The notes under the pieces: generated by a model
Seen by the model: the letters and a program-made list of their open reading frames with translations, nothing else
Database searches by the model: none
Told to the model about the DNA's origin: nothing
Made by a program: the position numbers and the translations under genes
In this document: piece after piece, positions 53,138 to 61,522 of the stretch
Numbering within the stretch: position 1 is the first letter of the stretch
Layout of the letters: the number at the start of each line of letters is the position of its first letter
DNA from: Bacteroides cellulosilyticus
GTDB taxonomy: Bacteria > Bacteroidota > Bacteroidia > Bacteroidales > Bacteroidaceae
Assembly (NCBI RefSeq): GCF_020091405.1
Contig: NZ_CP081903.1
Span: 2,232,001-2,296,000 of the forward strand
Length of the DNA: 64,000 nucleotides
Direction: 5' to 3'

Positions 53138-53200
53138 ATAATTTAATGGGCTTATTAAATAAACTCCCCGTTTTCGTTGATCTTTACTTTCACTTCCTTT

Positions 53201-53743
53201 TCACTTTACTCCGGTTCTGTCCGGTAGCAATGATTCGTTATCGCCATCACCGTCATCATTCACGGCTTTAATGAGGATGCCGTCTGCTGAATAATGCAGA
53301 TCCATATCTACATCCTGTGCCGATTCCACTTCTATGATGTAGATGATCTCTTTCTCGGTTCCGGCACGTTCAATGCGCTCCACTTCATTATCTCTCTTCC
53401 AGGAAGCGTATTCGCTGCTTTCAAAAGAAGTCTTTATTGCTTGCGGAATATCGCTATATGGCATTTCAGTTTCAGTCATGTACCATGAGCCATCTGCCGT
53501 ATACCAGGCTTCCGTTTTATACCCGTTGTCGCTCTTGTTGTTGAATTCCGCTTTGTAGTATTGCCCTTGTGAGAGAGTTTTTGTTTCCCAACTCAGATTA
53601 GCGGCGTTGGAGAAACTGCTGTCGAATGCATTGCGTACAGCTTCAGGTACTTTGGAGTTTGGAAGATCGTCATCATCATCGCTACAACCTTGCAGGCTTA
53701 ACATGCCCATAGCCAATAGGGCTAAATACATTTTCAGTTTCAT
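53201..53743 (-). CDS. PepSY-like small lipoprotein
   Basis: 180 residues. Lipobox LSLQGC, then an acidic stretch (DDDDD). Two repeats of the PepSY-like (PF11396) type follow: VPEAVRNAFDSSFSNAANLSWE... and IPQAIKTSFESSEYASWKRDNEVERIE, each with a small beta sheet after it. Such proteins are periplasmic or surface lipoproteins of unknown role, often next to two-component or stress genes. No catalytic residues are expected. Confidence 0.83.
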   Translation of the reverse strand: MKLKMYLALLAMGMLSLQGCSDDDDDLPNSKVPEAVRNAFDSSFSNAANLSWETKTLSQGQYYKAEFNNKSDNGYKTEAWYTADGSWYMTETEMPYSDIPQAIKTSFESSEYASWKRDNEVERIERAGTEKEIIYIIEVESAQDVDMDLHYSADGILIKAVNDDGDGDNESLLPDRTGVK

Positions 53744-53870
53744 AGTTACTTGTTTTTTTAGAATTTACTAATATTATTGTTTTCTTTGACTATTGCTGAT
53801 TATACTGCAAAGATGCTGGGCAATTCTGGAAGAAATTGGGAATTTGACTCCAAAAGTGGATAATAAATTC

Positions 53871-53878
53871 TATATTTG
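53871..53878 (+). promoter_or_regulatory. Bacteroides -7 box for DUF418 gene
   Basis: TATATTTG matches TAnnTTTG, 47 bp upstream of the start. A TTTG at 53843-53846 is 24 bp away, a little longer than usual. Confidence 0.55.
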
Positions 53879-53925
53879 CGATTTTAACATTAAAAAGAGC
53901 AGATTACTAATGAACTTATACTAAT

Positions 53926-55095
53926 ATGGTACAGGAACTGGAAAAACGCACCCGTATTGACGTAGCCGATGTGCTGCGCGGACTCGCCGTTATGGGCATC
54001 ATTGTATTACATTCCATTGAACACTTTAATTTCTATTCATTTCCCGATACGGGCACTCAGAGCGCGTGGCTTAACTTTTCAGATAAAGCCATTTGGGACG
54101 GACTCTTTTTCATGTTCGGAGGAAAGGCTTATGCTGTGTTTGCCCTGCTTTTTGGGTTTAGTTTCTTTATTCAGGATAATAACCAGCGTATGCGTGGCAG
54201 TGATTTTCGTTTGCGTTTCTGCTGGCGATTGATATTATTATTCATTCTTGGCAATATAAATGCGGCCTTTTTCACGGCTGAAGTATTGGTGCTCTATTCT
54301 TTAGTCGGATTCATTTTACCACTTACCTGCCGGCTGAAAGATAAATGGCTGTTTATTCTGGCATGTGTGCTTCTGATACAGCCATTGCCACTTTTTTATG
54401 TGATATATGCCTGTGTAGACCCTTCTTTTGTTACTCCTTCTATTCCGACAGGTAGTTACTGGGGAGCGGCTTTCCAGGTGCAGAGTCACGGTACATTTCT
54501 TGAAACCCTGCGTGTGAATTTGTGGGAAGGGCAGATTGCCAGTCTTGCATGGGCTTGGGACCATGGACGTGTGTTTCAGACTGCCGCTCTTTTCCTGTTC
54601 GGCTTGTTGATAGGACGTCGGGGACTTTTCCTGAAGGAGAATCTGAAGTTCTGGAATAAGGTACTTTGTGGTGCTCTTATCGCTTTCTTCCCTCTGTATG
54701 GATTGGGCAATATGTTACCGGACTTCATTGCTAATAAGTCTATTCTCAGCCCCTTGTTACTTATCATAACTTCCCTGTCCAAGTTTGCATTTATGCTGGT
54801 ATTGGTGTCGGGTGTTATCTTTGCTTTTTATCGGACAAACCTGCACGACTGGTTGATGAAGATTACTCCTTACGGTAAGATGAGCCTTACAAATTATATT
54901 ACCCAGAGTATTATTGGTTCGTTGTTGTTCTATAATTGGGGACTTGCGCTTCACTCTCAGTTGGGTATAACAGCCAGCTTCCTGGTAGGAGTAGTGCTCT
55001 TCATCGTGCAGCTCGCTTTCTGCCGGTGGTGGATGAGCCGTCATGCGCACGGGCCGCTGGAATATTTGTGGAAGCGGGCGACTTGGTTGAAATAG
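53926..55095 (+). CDS. DUF418 (YeiB-like) membrane protein
   Basis: 389 residues with about ten hydrophobic helices. It starts with RIDVADVLRGLAVMGIIVLHSIEHF, the hallmark of the DUF418/YeiB family related to membrane acyltransferases, and ends with a C-terminal DUF418 domain (about 230-385, GKMSLTNYITQSIIG). The substrate is unknown. A fragmentary copy of this gene lies at 56315-56478. The next gene, RhuM, runs towards it. Confidence 0.88.
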   Translation: MVQELEKRTRIDVADVLRGLAVMGIIVLHSIEHFNFYSFPDTGTQSAWLNFSDKAIWDGLFFMFGGKAYAVFALLFGFSFFIQDNNQRMRGSDFRLRFCWRLILLFILGNINAAFFTAEVLVLYSLVGFILPLTCRLKDKWLFILACVLLIQPLPLFYVIYACVDPSFVTPSIPTGSYWGAAFQVQSHGTFLETLRVNLWEGQIASLAWAWDHGRVFQTAALFLFGLLIGRRGLFLKENLKFWNKVLCGALIAFFPLYGLGNMLPDFIANKSILSPLLLIITSLSKFAFMLVLVSGVIFAFYRTNLHDWLMKITPYGKMSLTNYITQSIIGSLLFYNWGLALHSQLGITASFLVGVVLFIVQLAFCRWWMSRHAHGPLEYLWKRATWLK

Positions 55096-55110
55096 AAAAA
55101 ATTAGGTTCG

Positions 55111-55174
55111 GCAATAGAAATCTTTATTCATATTTTAAATATATATATTTGGAGTATGCTATGATTTCTATTGC
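55111..55174. terminator. Bidirectional terminator-like inverted repeat
   Basis: GCAATAGAAATC (55111-55122) and its exact complement (55163-55174) flank a 40-nt A+T-rich loop between the convergent DUF418 and RhuM genes; T-rich DNA follows. Confidence 0.65.
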
Positions 55175-56172
55175 TTGTCTTTTTTAATTTTTTTTGTTGA
55201 TTCAATCAGCTCATTGATATTGCTATCATTACGGTACAGATTAAAAATCTCATATTGTTCTTCTGCTATTTTTTTAGCATTCTCTGCTGAAATATGTCCT
55301 GAGTTTTGTAATACTTTTCGCCCGGTGAATGTGAGGAAGTTGTTTAGTTTTTCTTCCCAGTCAGACATATACATTGGAATATGTTGCATAGCCTGGTCTT
55401 CTGCATAATCTAAATACATATTTACAATACGGTTGAGAACTTTAATTTCATCCTCATTCAGATAGTTTTTGGCAACATCAACATCTTTTTTACGGACTTT
55501 AGCCCCTTCAAAAGTGGTTAATCCCATATTATCTTTCATTGCATTTGCACGCTCTGCTATTAATTCGGCAGCAGTGTGCCCATGTACGCTATAGTGTAGC
55601 TTGTTCTGCACTGTTTTGAAAAATAATTTAGCTTTTTCATCATCTTTGTCGTAATCGATAGAAGTCTTGTATATCTCTTTTATTTTTTCGTAAAATCTTT
55701 TTTCTGAGGCACGAATATCACGAATGCGCTCAAGTAATTCATCAAAGTAATCTATTCCGAAAGGTTTTGGGTTTTTTAGACGTTCATCGTTCATCACGAA
55801 TCCTTTCTTAGCATATTCTGTCAGTACCTTTGTTGCCCAATTTCTAAAATGAAGACCTACTCGTGAACGTACTCGATAGCCAATGGCAAGAATCATATTG
55901 AAATCGTAATGAAAAGGTTCTCTTGAAACCTCACGTTCGCCTTCTATTTGAACTATTCGGAATTTCCTAATAGTTGCTTCTTCATTTAATTCACCGTCAG
56001 CTATAATATTTTTGATGTGCTCATTTATTGTAGCAGTTGATACCTGATATAAGTCGGCCAAGGCTTTTTGGGTCATCCAAATATTACCATCACTGAAGTA
56101 TACATCTATTTTTGTATCTCCTTTTTCATTTTGGTAAATAAGGATTTTACCAATATTATTATCTTTATCCAT
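55168..56172 (-). CDS. RhuM-family protein
   Basis: 334 residues from the ATG at 56172; an upstream codon at 56196 overlaps the -7 box and is rejected. It has the RhuM/virulence-protein pattern: KIDVYFSDGNIWMTQKALADLYQVSTATINEHIKNI (HTH-like), then FHYDFNMILAIGYRVRSRVGLHFRNWAT, and a C-terminal helical region with KVLNRIVNMYLDYAEDQA. RhuM proteins are widespread, often within islands, phages or defence regions, and are poorly characterised. It sits between an intact gene and a remnant copy of that gene. Confidence 0.87.
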   Translation of the reverse strand: MDKDNNIGKILIYQNEKGDTKIDVYFSDGNIWMTQKALADLYQVSTATINEHIKNIIADGELNEEATIRKFRIVQIEGEREVSREPFHYDFNMILAIGYRVRSRVGLHFRNWATKVLTEYAKKGFVMNDERLKNPKPFGIDYFDELLERIRDIRASEKRFYEKIKEIYKTSIDYDKDDEKAKLFFKTVQNKLHYSVHGHTAAELIAERANAMKDNMGLTTFEGAKVRKKDVDVAKNYLNEDEIKVLNRIVNMYLDYAEDQAMQHIPMYMSDWEEKLNNFLTFTGRKVLQNSGHISAENAKKIAEEQYEIFNLYRNDSNINELIESTKKIKKDKQ

Positions 56173-56193
56173 GTGCGTACTTTGATAGTAGTG

Positions 56194-56201
56194 CAAATAT
56201 A
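56194..56201 (-). promoter_or_regulatory. Bacteroides -7 box for RhuM gene
   Basis: On the minus strand the sequence is TATATTTG, a match to TAnnTTTG, 22 bp upstream of the ATG at 56172. Confidence 0.6.
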
Positions 56202-56302
56202 AAGAATAATATTTGATATTGGTGAATTCAATAGTTCGTTAATTTCTGAATTAACAAATAAAAAGTAGGTCAAGTCCTGCAAATTCATTACAAGAGCAGA
56301 GA

Positions 56303-56478
56303 GCTTATACTAATATGGTACAGGAATTGGAAAAACGCACTCGTATTTGTATGGATTGGGCAATATGTTGCTGGACTTCATTGCTAATAAGGCTATTTTT
56401 ACTCCTTGCGGTAAGATGAGCCGTCATGCGCACGGGCCGCTGGAATATTTGTGGAAGCGGGCGACTTGGTTGAAATAA
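56303..56478 (+). pseudogene. Collapsed remnant of the DUF418 gene
   Basis: Four pieces of the 53926-55095 gene in the same order: leader plus start (matching 53911-53955), a middle piece (54695-54744), a short piece (54863-54886) and the last about 64 bases (55032-55095, ending in the stop). Internal deletions joined them; the last junction falls in the 8-bp repeat GATGAGCC present at both source positions. The reading frame is broken. Confidence 0.9.
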
Positions 56479-56544
56479 AGTATCATTCTGCACCCGCTAT
56501 TTTTGAGAAAATGTTCTTTCCGTTCTTTCAGAACTCTCTGGATT

Positions 56545-56627
56545 CCCTGTTCATCGGCATTACGGCTGAAACCTCCAGCCTTATAGTTGCTTCAGGTATC
56601 TTTCAGCTGAAGCACCGATGAACAGGG
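56545..56627. repeat. Long hairpin downstream of the DUF418 remnant
   Basis: Perfect 13-bp arms CCCTGTTCATCGG (56545-56557) / CCGATGAACAGGG (56615-56627) with a 57-nt loop that contains shorter complementary pieces. Outer GTTCTTT and AAAGAAC words (about 56513 and 56661) extend the symmetry. Confidence 0.75.
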
Positions 56628-56693
56628 GGATCGGGAAAAACTGAAAGACTGCAGGAGGAAAAAGAACACTTAATGTATTGAATAATATCTGAA

Positions 56694-56781
56694 AACAAGT
56701 AATGTTGTGATCCGGAACAAGTAATGTTGAGAATGATTACATTGCTTGTTCTTATCCACAACAAGCAATGTAATTTCAGGC
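56694..56781. repeat. 22-bp periodic array with one inverted unit
   Basis: The 12-13-mer AACAAGTAATGTT occurs at 56694 and 56716. A related AACAAGCAATGT is at 56760, 44 bp (2 x 22) after the second copy, and its inverse complement ACATTGCTTGTT is at 56739. Confidence 0.8.
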
Positions 56782-56825
56782 AAGTCCGATTCCGTTGACT
56801 TTAACGTCTATATATCGGTGGTGTT

Positions 56826-56935
56826 GGATATATAGATACTGCACATCCGATATATAGATGCAACACGTTCGATATATAGATGCGACACGTCCGATATATA
56901 GATGTGTCATGTCCGATATATTGATATTCCTTTCC
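56826..56935. repeat. 22-bp tandem array, 5 copies
   Basis: Copies begin at 56826, 56848, 56870, 56892 and 56914, each exactly 22 bp, with core CGATATATAGATG followed by a variable tail such as CRACACGTC. Confidence 0.9.
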
Positions 56936-57138
56936 ATATCATAATGCAGGTTTATTATAGATATTTCTCCCACAGATAGCGGAGCGGACTGAGTAAATAC
57001 GCAGTTACGCTCCGTTCATTTGCTATGCTAGGGAGTTCTTCTTTAAAGCTCAATGGTTTACTGTAGGAAGTGCATGAATGTCTAAAATTCTAAAAAAAAC
57101 GACTGTCATTTTATTGTCTAAAATAATTAAAGTAGAGT

Positions 57139-57564
57139 CTAATTTTTAAATATGAAAGTTGCTTTTATTGGCATATTACCGGAAGAGAAACTATTAGCCG
57201 ACACCTTATTCGGAAAATATGAGCTTTCGACTAATACAGTAACTTTCTTAGTGCTATCCAATATTATAGTGGCAGCTTCTTGATTATCTAGAAACATTTT
57301 CAAATTAGGACTAATTTCCTGTTCGTTATGGATTAGAATACCATCAGCTTTATATTGAAATGGAGTTATATCGGTGGTATATATATCGTAATACACATAA
57401 ATATGGGCATTTGTATCTATAAAAATCCCATCTTTAGTTTCATATTTTACGACAACATCCAACATTCTCTCGTTTAGAATTCCATTTTCTTCTTCATTAT
57501 TATGGCAACTATACAATAATGGAATTAATAACAGTACTATTATGGAATATTTGTTAGCATTCAT
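57139..57564 (-). CDS. Lipoprotein of unknown function
   Basis: 141 residues. Lipobox LLYSC. The remainder is beta-rich (ERMLDVVVKYETKDGIFIDTNAHIYVYYDI), without a recognised domain. It starts 5 bp after the 529-residue lipoprotein gene on the same strand, so they form an operon. Confidence 0.72.
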   Translation of the reverse strand: MNANKYSIIVLLLIPLLYSCHNNEEENGILNERMLDVVVKYETKDGIFIDTNAHIYVYYDIYTTDITPFQYKADGILIHNEQEISPNLKMFLDNQEAATIILDSTKKVTVLVESSYFPNKVSANSFSSGNMPIKATFIFKN

Positions 57565-57569
57565 GTCAT

Positions 57570-59159
57570 TTAAAATATTGGTCCAGGTGCAATATAAATT
57601 CTATACCATCCAGTTGTATATTGGGGAGACATATTTAAGAAGTAAGGAGGCTCTCTCTTTCTACTAGGTGGCCATTTCATAGCAGTTGTATCTTTTAGGA
57701 TAGGATCTCCAAAATTAACAATAACTTGTCCTAGCTCATCATTTCCTACAGTTGTTGTAACTTCATAAGTAACATTTCGACTGACTCTCCCACTAGCCCC
57801 GAATTTGGGCCCTATTTTGAGGGATTCTTTTTTCCCCATGTCATAATCAAAATTAGCCGCAAACTCAGTATCTGTAGAAGTAAGTTGGCGAATTACTTGA
57901 ACTGCATCAACTTCTTCTATTGATATTTTTATACTACTACTATAGTCTTCAAGATTCCAAGGGAACAAAGGTATTGGATCTGTAAATAAAACTCTTTTGA
58001 GCGTCATAGAAGAAATCGTGTAAACATCATCTCTAACACTTTCTCCTCTTCCTCCTTCTGTATTTCTTCCACCTGTAATGCCGAATAGATCAGTGGCTTT
58101 AACTCTGAAATAAGTTATGAGTTCATTGCCAACTGCTGTTTTGGAGCCAACATAGGTTTTAACTTGAAATTCAAATTCTCCATCAGTCCAATGTCCACCT
58201 TTGAATTGAGGGTCATCTGATTGCTCACCAATTTTTTTTATTATGCCATCTGGATCACTGAGCATTTCGAATCCCCAAATGTATTCTCTATATTGGTTAT
58301 TAAAAGGACCGTTAGGATTTGATGAATAAATTCCATAATAGACGTAATCTCTTTGCCAGCCATTAGCACTTTTTTTATATGCCTCTTTTAATATTTTAAA
58401 TCTAGGATCCATCTTGGGAATATATTGTCCTTCGCCAGGTCGTGTAGAAGATCCTCCATTTCCCCCTGTCCGGTTAGATTTCGTTTGCATTGTATTATTG
58501 AAAGCATCATTTACAAACATTAGTTTAGCATTCAATTCATTTCCTGCTATTTGCTTTGTTAATGGAGAGTTATTGGCAACAATACGTTCATTTTCTTTGA
58601 TGACGACTACCGGAAACAGTGGGATTTCATTTGGTGCAAGTATTCTTTCATTTTCAAATTCGTCAACTATGGGTACTTCATTAGAGGAGGATAAACGAAT
58701 AGCTACCTTAGGAATCATATCATTGGTATCCCATATTTCCGCAGAAAAAGCCTCTTCGGGTAACTCCGGTACATATATAGTAAGCGTTGGCAATGAGTTT
58801 ATAATGATGGATAAAGAATCTTCTGAGATATATTTCAAAAGACTTTTTTCAATAGTATTTCCATTGCGATCTTTACGTTCTTTTATAATTTGGTATAGTA
58901 CGTCGTAATCATAATTAATTTTTTTAAGGGCTTCTTCTTTAACAATATCTCTGATATCTTTATTCTCTGATAGAATTTTGGCAAAAGCATATCCAAACTG
59001 TTTTTTTAGCTGATCTTTAGATACTGTAGCTTTCACCTCTATCGTAGGACTTGTAGTTAATTCTTCTTTATTACATGAGGAAATACAATACATAACTCCA
59101 AATAAGCAAACTAATGCTAATAGGCGATAGTTGACTGCTAGATTCTTTAATTTTTTCAT
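57570..59159 (-). CDS. Large lipoprotein of unknown function
   Basis: 529 residues. Lipobox ISSC. An N-terminal helical/charged region (about 30-130), then a Gly-rich linker (about 230-245, TGGNGGSSTRPGEGQY), then a beta-rich C-terminal region (about 250-529). No domain is recognised. Its partners are the 141-residue lipoprotein and, upstream, a DUF3244 protein and a TPR/TM regulator. A surface structural or toxin-like role is possible but unsupported. Confidence 0.75.
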   Translation of the reverse strand: MKKLKNLAVNYRLLALVCLFGVMYCISSCNKEELTTSPTIEVKATVSKDQLKKQFGYAFAKILSENKDIRDIVKEEALKKINYDYDVLYQIIKERKDRNGNTIEKSLLKYISEDSLSIIINSLPTLTIYVPELPEEAFSAEIWDTNDMIPKVAIRLSSSNEVPIVDEFENERILAPNEIPLFPVVVIKENERIVANNSPLTKQIAGNELNAKLMFVNDAFNNTMQTKSNRTGGNGGSSTRPGEGQYIPKMDPRFKILKEAYKKSANGWQRDYVYYGIYSSNPNGPFNNQYREYIWGFEMLSDPDGIIKKIGEQSDDPQFKGGHWTDGEFEFQVKTYVGSKTAVGNELITYFRVKATDLFGITGGRNTEGGRGESVRDDVYTISSMTLKRVLFTDPIPLFPWNLEDYSSSIKISIEEVDAVQVIRQLTSTDTEFAANFDYDMGKKESLKIGPKFGASGRVSRNVTYEVTTTVGNDELGQVIVNFGDPILKDTTAMKWPPSRKREPPYFLNMSPQYTTGWYRIYIAPGPIF

Positions 59160-59236
59160 GATATATTGTGTTTAAATGGTTGTATAGTATTATAAAGGTA
59201 AATATCGTATATATTCAGTTTTATTGGAAATGATGT

Positions 59237-59629
59237 TTAAATAATAAATTTACCTTGTAAACAAGTATCATCTGAAGAGATTTCTATATAATATGTACTT
59301 GAATTTTGTAAGGTTAGGTCAACAAAAGCTGTTGCCGGACTCATGTATTCTTGTGAATAAACGGTTTCACCAGTATCTTCTTTAACAATCTTAATAGTAA
59401 CTGTTGGCATCACTTCCTTAAAAGATACAGATATTACTTTATTACATAGGTAGGCATGCGCAGGCTGAGGAATGAGACTGCGCGTTTTGGGGACATTTTC
59501 TTGGTCTGTATTATTGTCTTTTTTTATATCCTTATAGAGAGTAATTTCCAAACCTTGAATAAAGTTTTGGGCATAAGTCGACATTCCCCAGGCAAAGAAT
59601 GAGATTAGAATGAATAATAACTTCTTCAT
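59237..59629 (-). CDS. DUF3244 secreted protein
   Basis: 130 residues. A signal peptide ends at TYAQ. The C-terminal part has the DUF3244 pattern (RSLIPQPAHAYLCNKVISVSF... YYIEIS...LQGKFII), a small Ig-like beta sandwich. Two Cys (in YLCNK and DDTCLQG) may pair. The same family is seen in the truncated gene at 63717-64000. It has its own promoter at 59658. Confidence 0.83.
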   Translation of the reverse strand: MKKLLFILISFFAWGMSTYAQNFIQGLEITLYKDIKKDNNTDQENVPKTRSLIPQPAHAYLCNKVISVSFKEVMPTVTIKIVKEDTGETVYSQEYMSPATAFVDLTLQNSSTYYIEISSDDTCLQGKFII

Positions 59630-59657
59630 ATTCTTCGTTTTTTAGTTATTAATATCG

Positions 59658-59687
59658 CAAATTTAGCGAAGTTTTATTCTAATCAAA
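59658..59687 (-). promoter_or_regulatory. Promoter of the DUF3244 gene
   Basis: On the minus strand the -7 box is TAAATTTG (59658-59665), with a -33 TTTG (59684-59687) 18 bp away. Confidence 0.65.
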
Positions 59688-59759
59688 TGTATCAAAAGTG
59701 TATCATTTTTCGAGATAGAGTCTTTTTTAGGGGTATAATCCTTCTTAAAATGGGATAAT

Positions 59760-61487
59760 TTAGTAAATTTCAAGGAAATCTCTTAGTTTACTTATATCAG
59801 ACGGACAGCTGATTTTCTTTTTAATTTCTTTTTCTTTTCTATAGATGGTGCTTCGGGTTAACTGTATTAGATATGCTAAATTTGCTATAGGAAAATCTGT
59901 TAGAAAGAGGCAGCACAGATGTCTTTCTTTCTTTGATAATTTGTACTGGGTGCTCAACCGTGTGATGACTTTATTCCAGCGCATATCTGTTTCGACTATT
60001 AGGCACTTCCAGTCCTCTTCGGATAGGCGCTCGTCTGATTTGTCACAGGCTTTATAGGAGGCTATTATCCGCTCCATTTTTGCAGCAATCTTTGAATGCT
60101 CAAATACTTCTTTTGCCAACGCATTTCGTTCCTGCTGAAAAGCATTCAGTTCTTGCTGGAGTTGCTGTTTTTTCTTTTCATCGGCTTGCTGTAGATTTAT
60201 TTCTTGCTGTAGTGTAGTGATTACTATGTCTTTTTTCTTTAGTTTGTTTCTTACCTGTAGGTATCTTTCTTGTAATTCTTGCTGTTCTTGCTTTAACTGC
60301 AACTGATTTTGTTCCAAATCGTGCGCTTTCTGTCGGTGTTTGTTTAGAATGATACAGCCGATTATAATGATGAAAATGAGTATGGCGCTTGCTGTGATTA
60401 ATATAAACTGTTTATGCTTGTCGTAACTCAGAGTGTTCGTGTATTGTTGTTCTGCTACCTTTTTTTCTGCGTTAAGTATATCATTACTTTGTTGTGCTGC
60501 ATGCAGACTATCCAAATAAAGCGTATACTTATCAGTTAACGTAAGCGACTTTTCTAAATCTCCTTGTATTTGGGCTATTTCGGCCAAGCGCATATAGGCA
60601 CTGGCTTTGGTGCCATATCCTGTGGTCAATAAGCTTTTATTGATGTATATAGTAGCGGAATCATATTTCCCGATTTTAAAATAAGCATCACCCAAAAGTA
60701 AAAAAGCCCTATAGCATCGGGTGGTGTCTTCTCTTAAGGATATATTTAGTTTGGCATATCGAATAGCTTTTTCTTTTTGTTTCATATGGCTGTATAGTGA
60801 ACTGAGTGAAGCGGCAACGTTAGCTTGTATGTGTTTGTAGTGTGGAGTACTTGTCATATTAAATGCTTTCAATAATTTTTTTTCTGCTACAGAATAATAT
60901 GCTATTCCTTTCTCTATATTAATTTTTCCCTGAAACGTCAGTGCATCCGCCCAAAGGCTTGTATCATTTCGCTGTATTGCCAGTTGCTCAGCTAATTGAT
61001 AGATGGAGTCTGCTTCTTCTACTAAGTCTTGCAGATAATATAGGTATCCGGCATGATTGTATATTAATCCCAATAACTTCTGATTTTTTGCTTTCTTTGC
61101 TAATGGAATGGCTGTCAGATATTCCAGAACCGCTTCTCCGCACAAGTTTGCATCCCTATATATACATCCTTTGTAATAATGAGCTTTAGCCTGCATAGCC
61201 ACCTCCCCGATGGAGTCGTAATACGGTATAGCGATCTGTATCAGTGAATCATCCGTCTGCACGATATAGTTTTTATCCCTTGCTTGAGTCATTAATAAAG
61301 CATAATAAGCCCGATCCGCCTGTGTGCTCAATTGCTGCGGTTCTATGGTTTGCAGCATGTGCAAAGCACTGTCCGGATATTCTTCCATTACTGAATCGGC
61401 TTGCGCTAATAAGACATAAGAATCGTGTTGTTGGGCACACGATGTGAGCGAGAGAAGCCATATTATTATATAGAGTGCATGTTTCAT
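59760..61487 (-). CDS. TPR membrane regulator with LuxR-like C-terminus
   Basis: 575 residues. Signal/lipobox-like start (LLSLTSCAQ). TPR repeats (about 25-330), one transmembrane helix (FILITASAILIFIIIIGCIIL, about 363-383), a long Gln-rich coiled coil (about 390-460) and a C-terminal HTH-like end (LSKKERHLCCLFLTDFPIANLAYLIQLTRSTIYRKEKEIKKK). It follows the same plan as the AraC-type regulator at 42199. It probably links an envelope signal to the downstream DUF3244 and lipoprotein genes. Confidence 0.82.
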   Translation of the reverse strand: MKHALYIIIWLLSLTSCAQQHDSYVLLAQADSVMEEYPDSALHMLQTIEPQQLSTQADRAYYALLMTQARDKNYIVQTDDSLIQIAIPYYDSIGEVAMQAKAHYYKGCIYRDANLCGEAVLEYLTAIPLAKKAKNQKLLGLIYNHAGYLYYLQDLVEEADSIYQLAEQLAIQRNDTSLWADALTFQGKINIEKGIAYYSVAEKKLLKAFNMTSTPHYKHIQANVAASLSSLYSHMKQKEKAIRYAKLNISLREDTTRCYRAFLLLGDAYFKIGKYDSATIYINKSLLTTGYGTKASAYMRLAEIAQIQGDLEKSLTLTDKYTLYLDSLHAAQQSNDILNAEKKVAEQQYTNTLSYDKHKQFILITASAILIFIIIIGCIILNKHRQKAHDLEQNQLQLKQEQQELQERYLQVRNKLKKKDIVITTLQQEINLQQADEKKKQQLQQELNAFQQERNALAKEVFEHSKIAAKMERIIASYKACDKSDERLSEEDWKCLIVETDMRWNKVITRLSTQYKLSKKERHLCCLFLTDFPIANLAYLIQLTRSTIYRKEKEIKKKISCPSDISKLRDFLEIY

Positions 61488-61514
61488 TTTGACTGTTATA
61501 AAGTTAGGTGTCTA

Positions 61515-61522
61515 CAAAAGTA
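61515..61522 (-). promoter_or_regulatory. Bacteroides -7 box for the TPR regulator
   Basis: TACTTTTG on the minus strand, 28 bp upstream of the ATG at 61487. Confidence 0.55.

Larger units (their letters stand above)
56479..57138. other. Gene-free gap with palindrome and two 22-bp arrays
   Basis: No gene is seen. It holds a 13-bp palindrome (56545-56557 / 56615-56627), two adjacent 22-bp arrays (56694-56781 and 56826-56935) and A+T-rich DNA up to the end of the minus-strand lipoprotein gene. Confidence 0.6.

Noticed and set aside
55168..57138. Integrated element carrying RhuM
   Set aside because: No integrase, transposase or clean attachment repeats were seen. The neighbouring repeats derive from the DUF418 gene itself.
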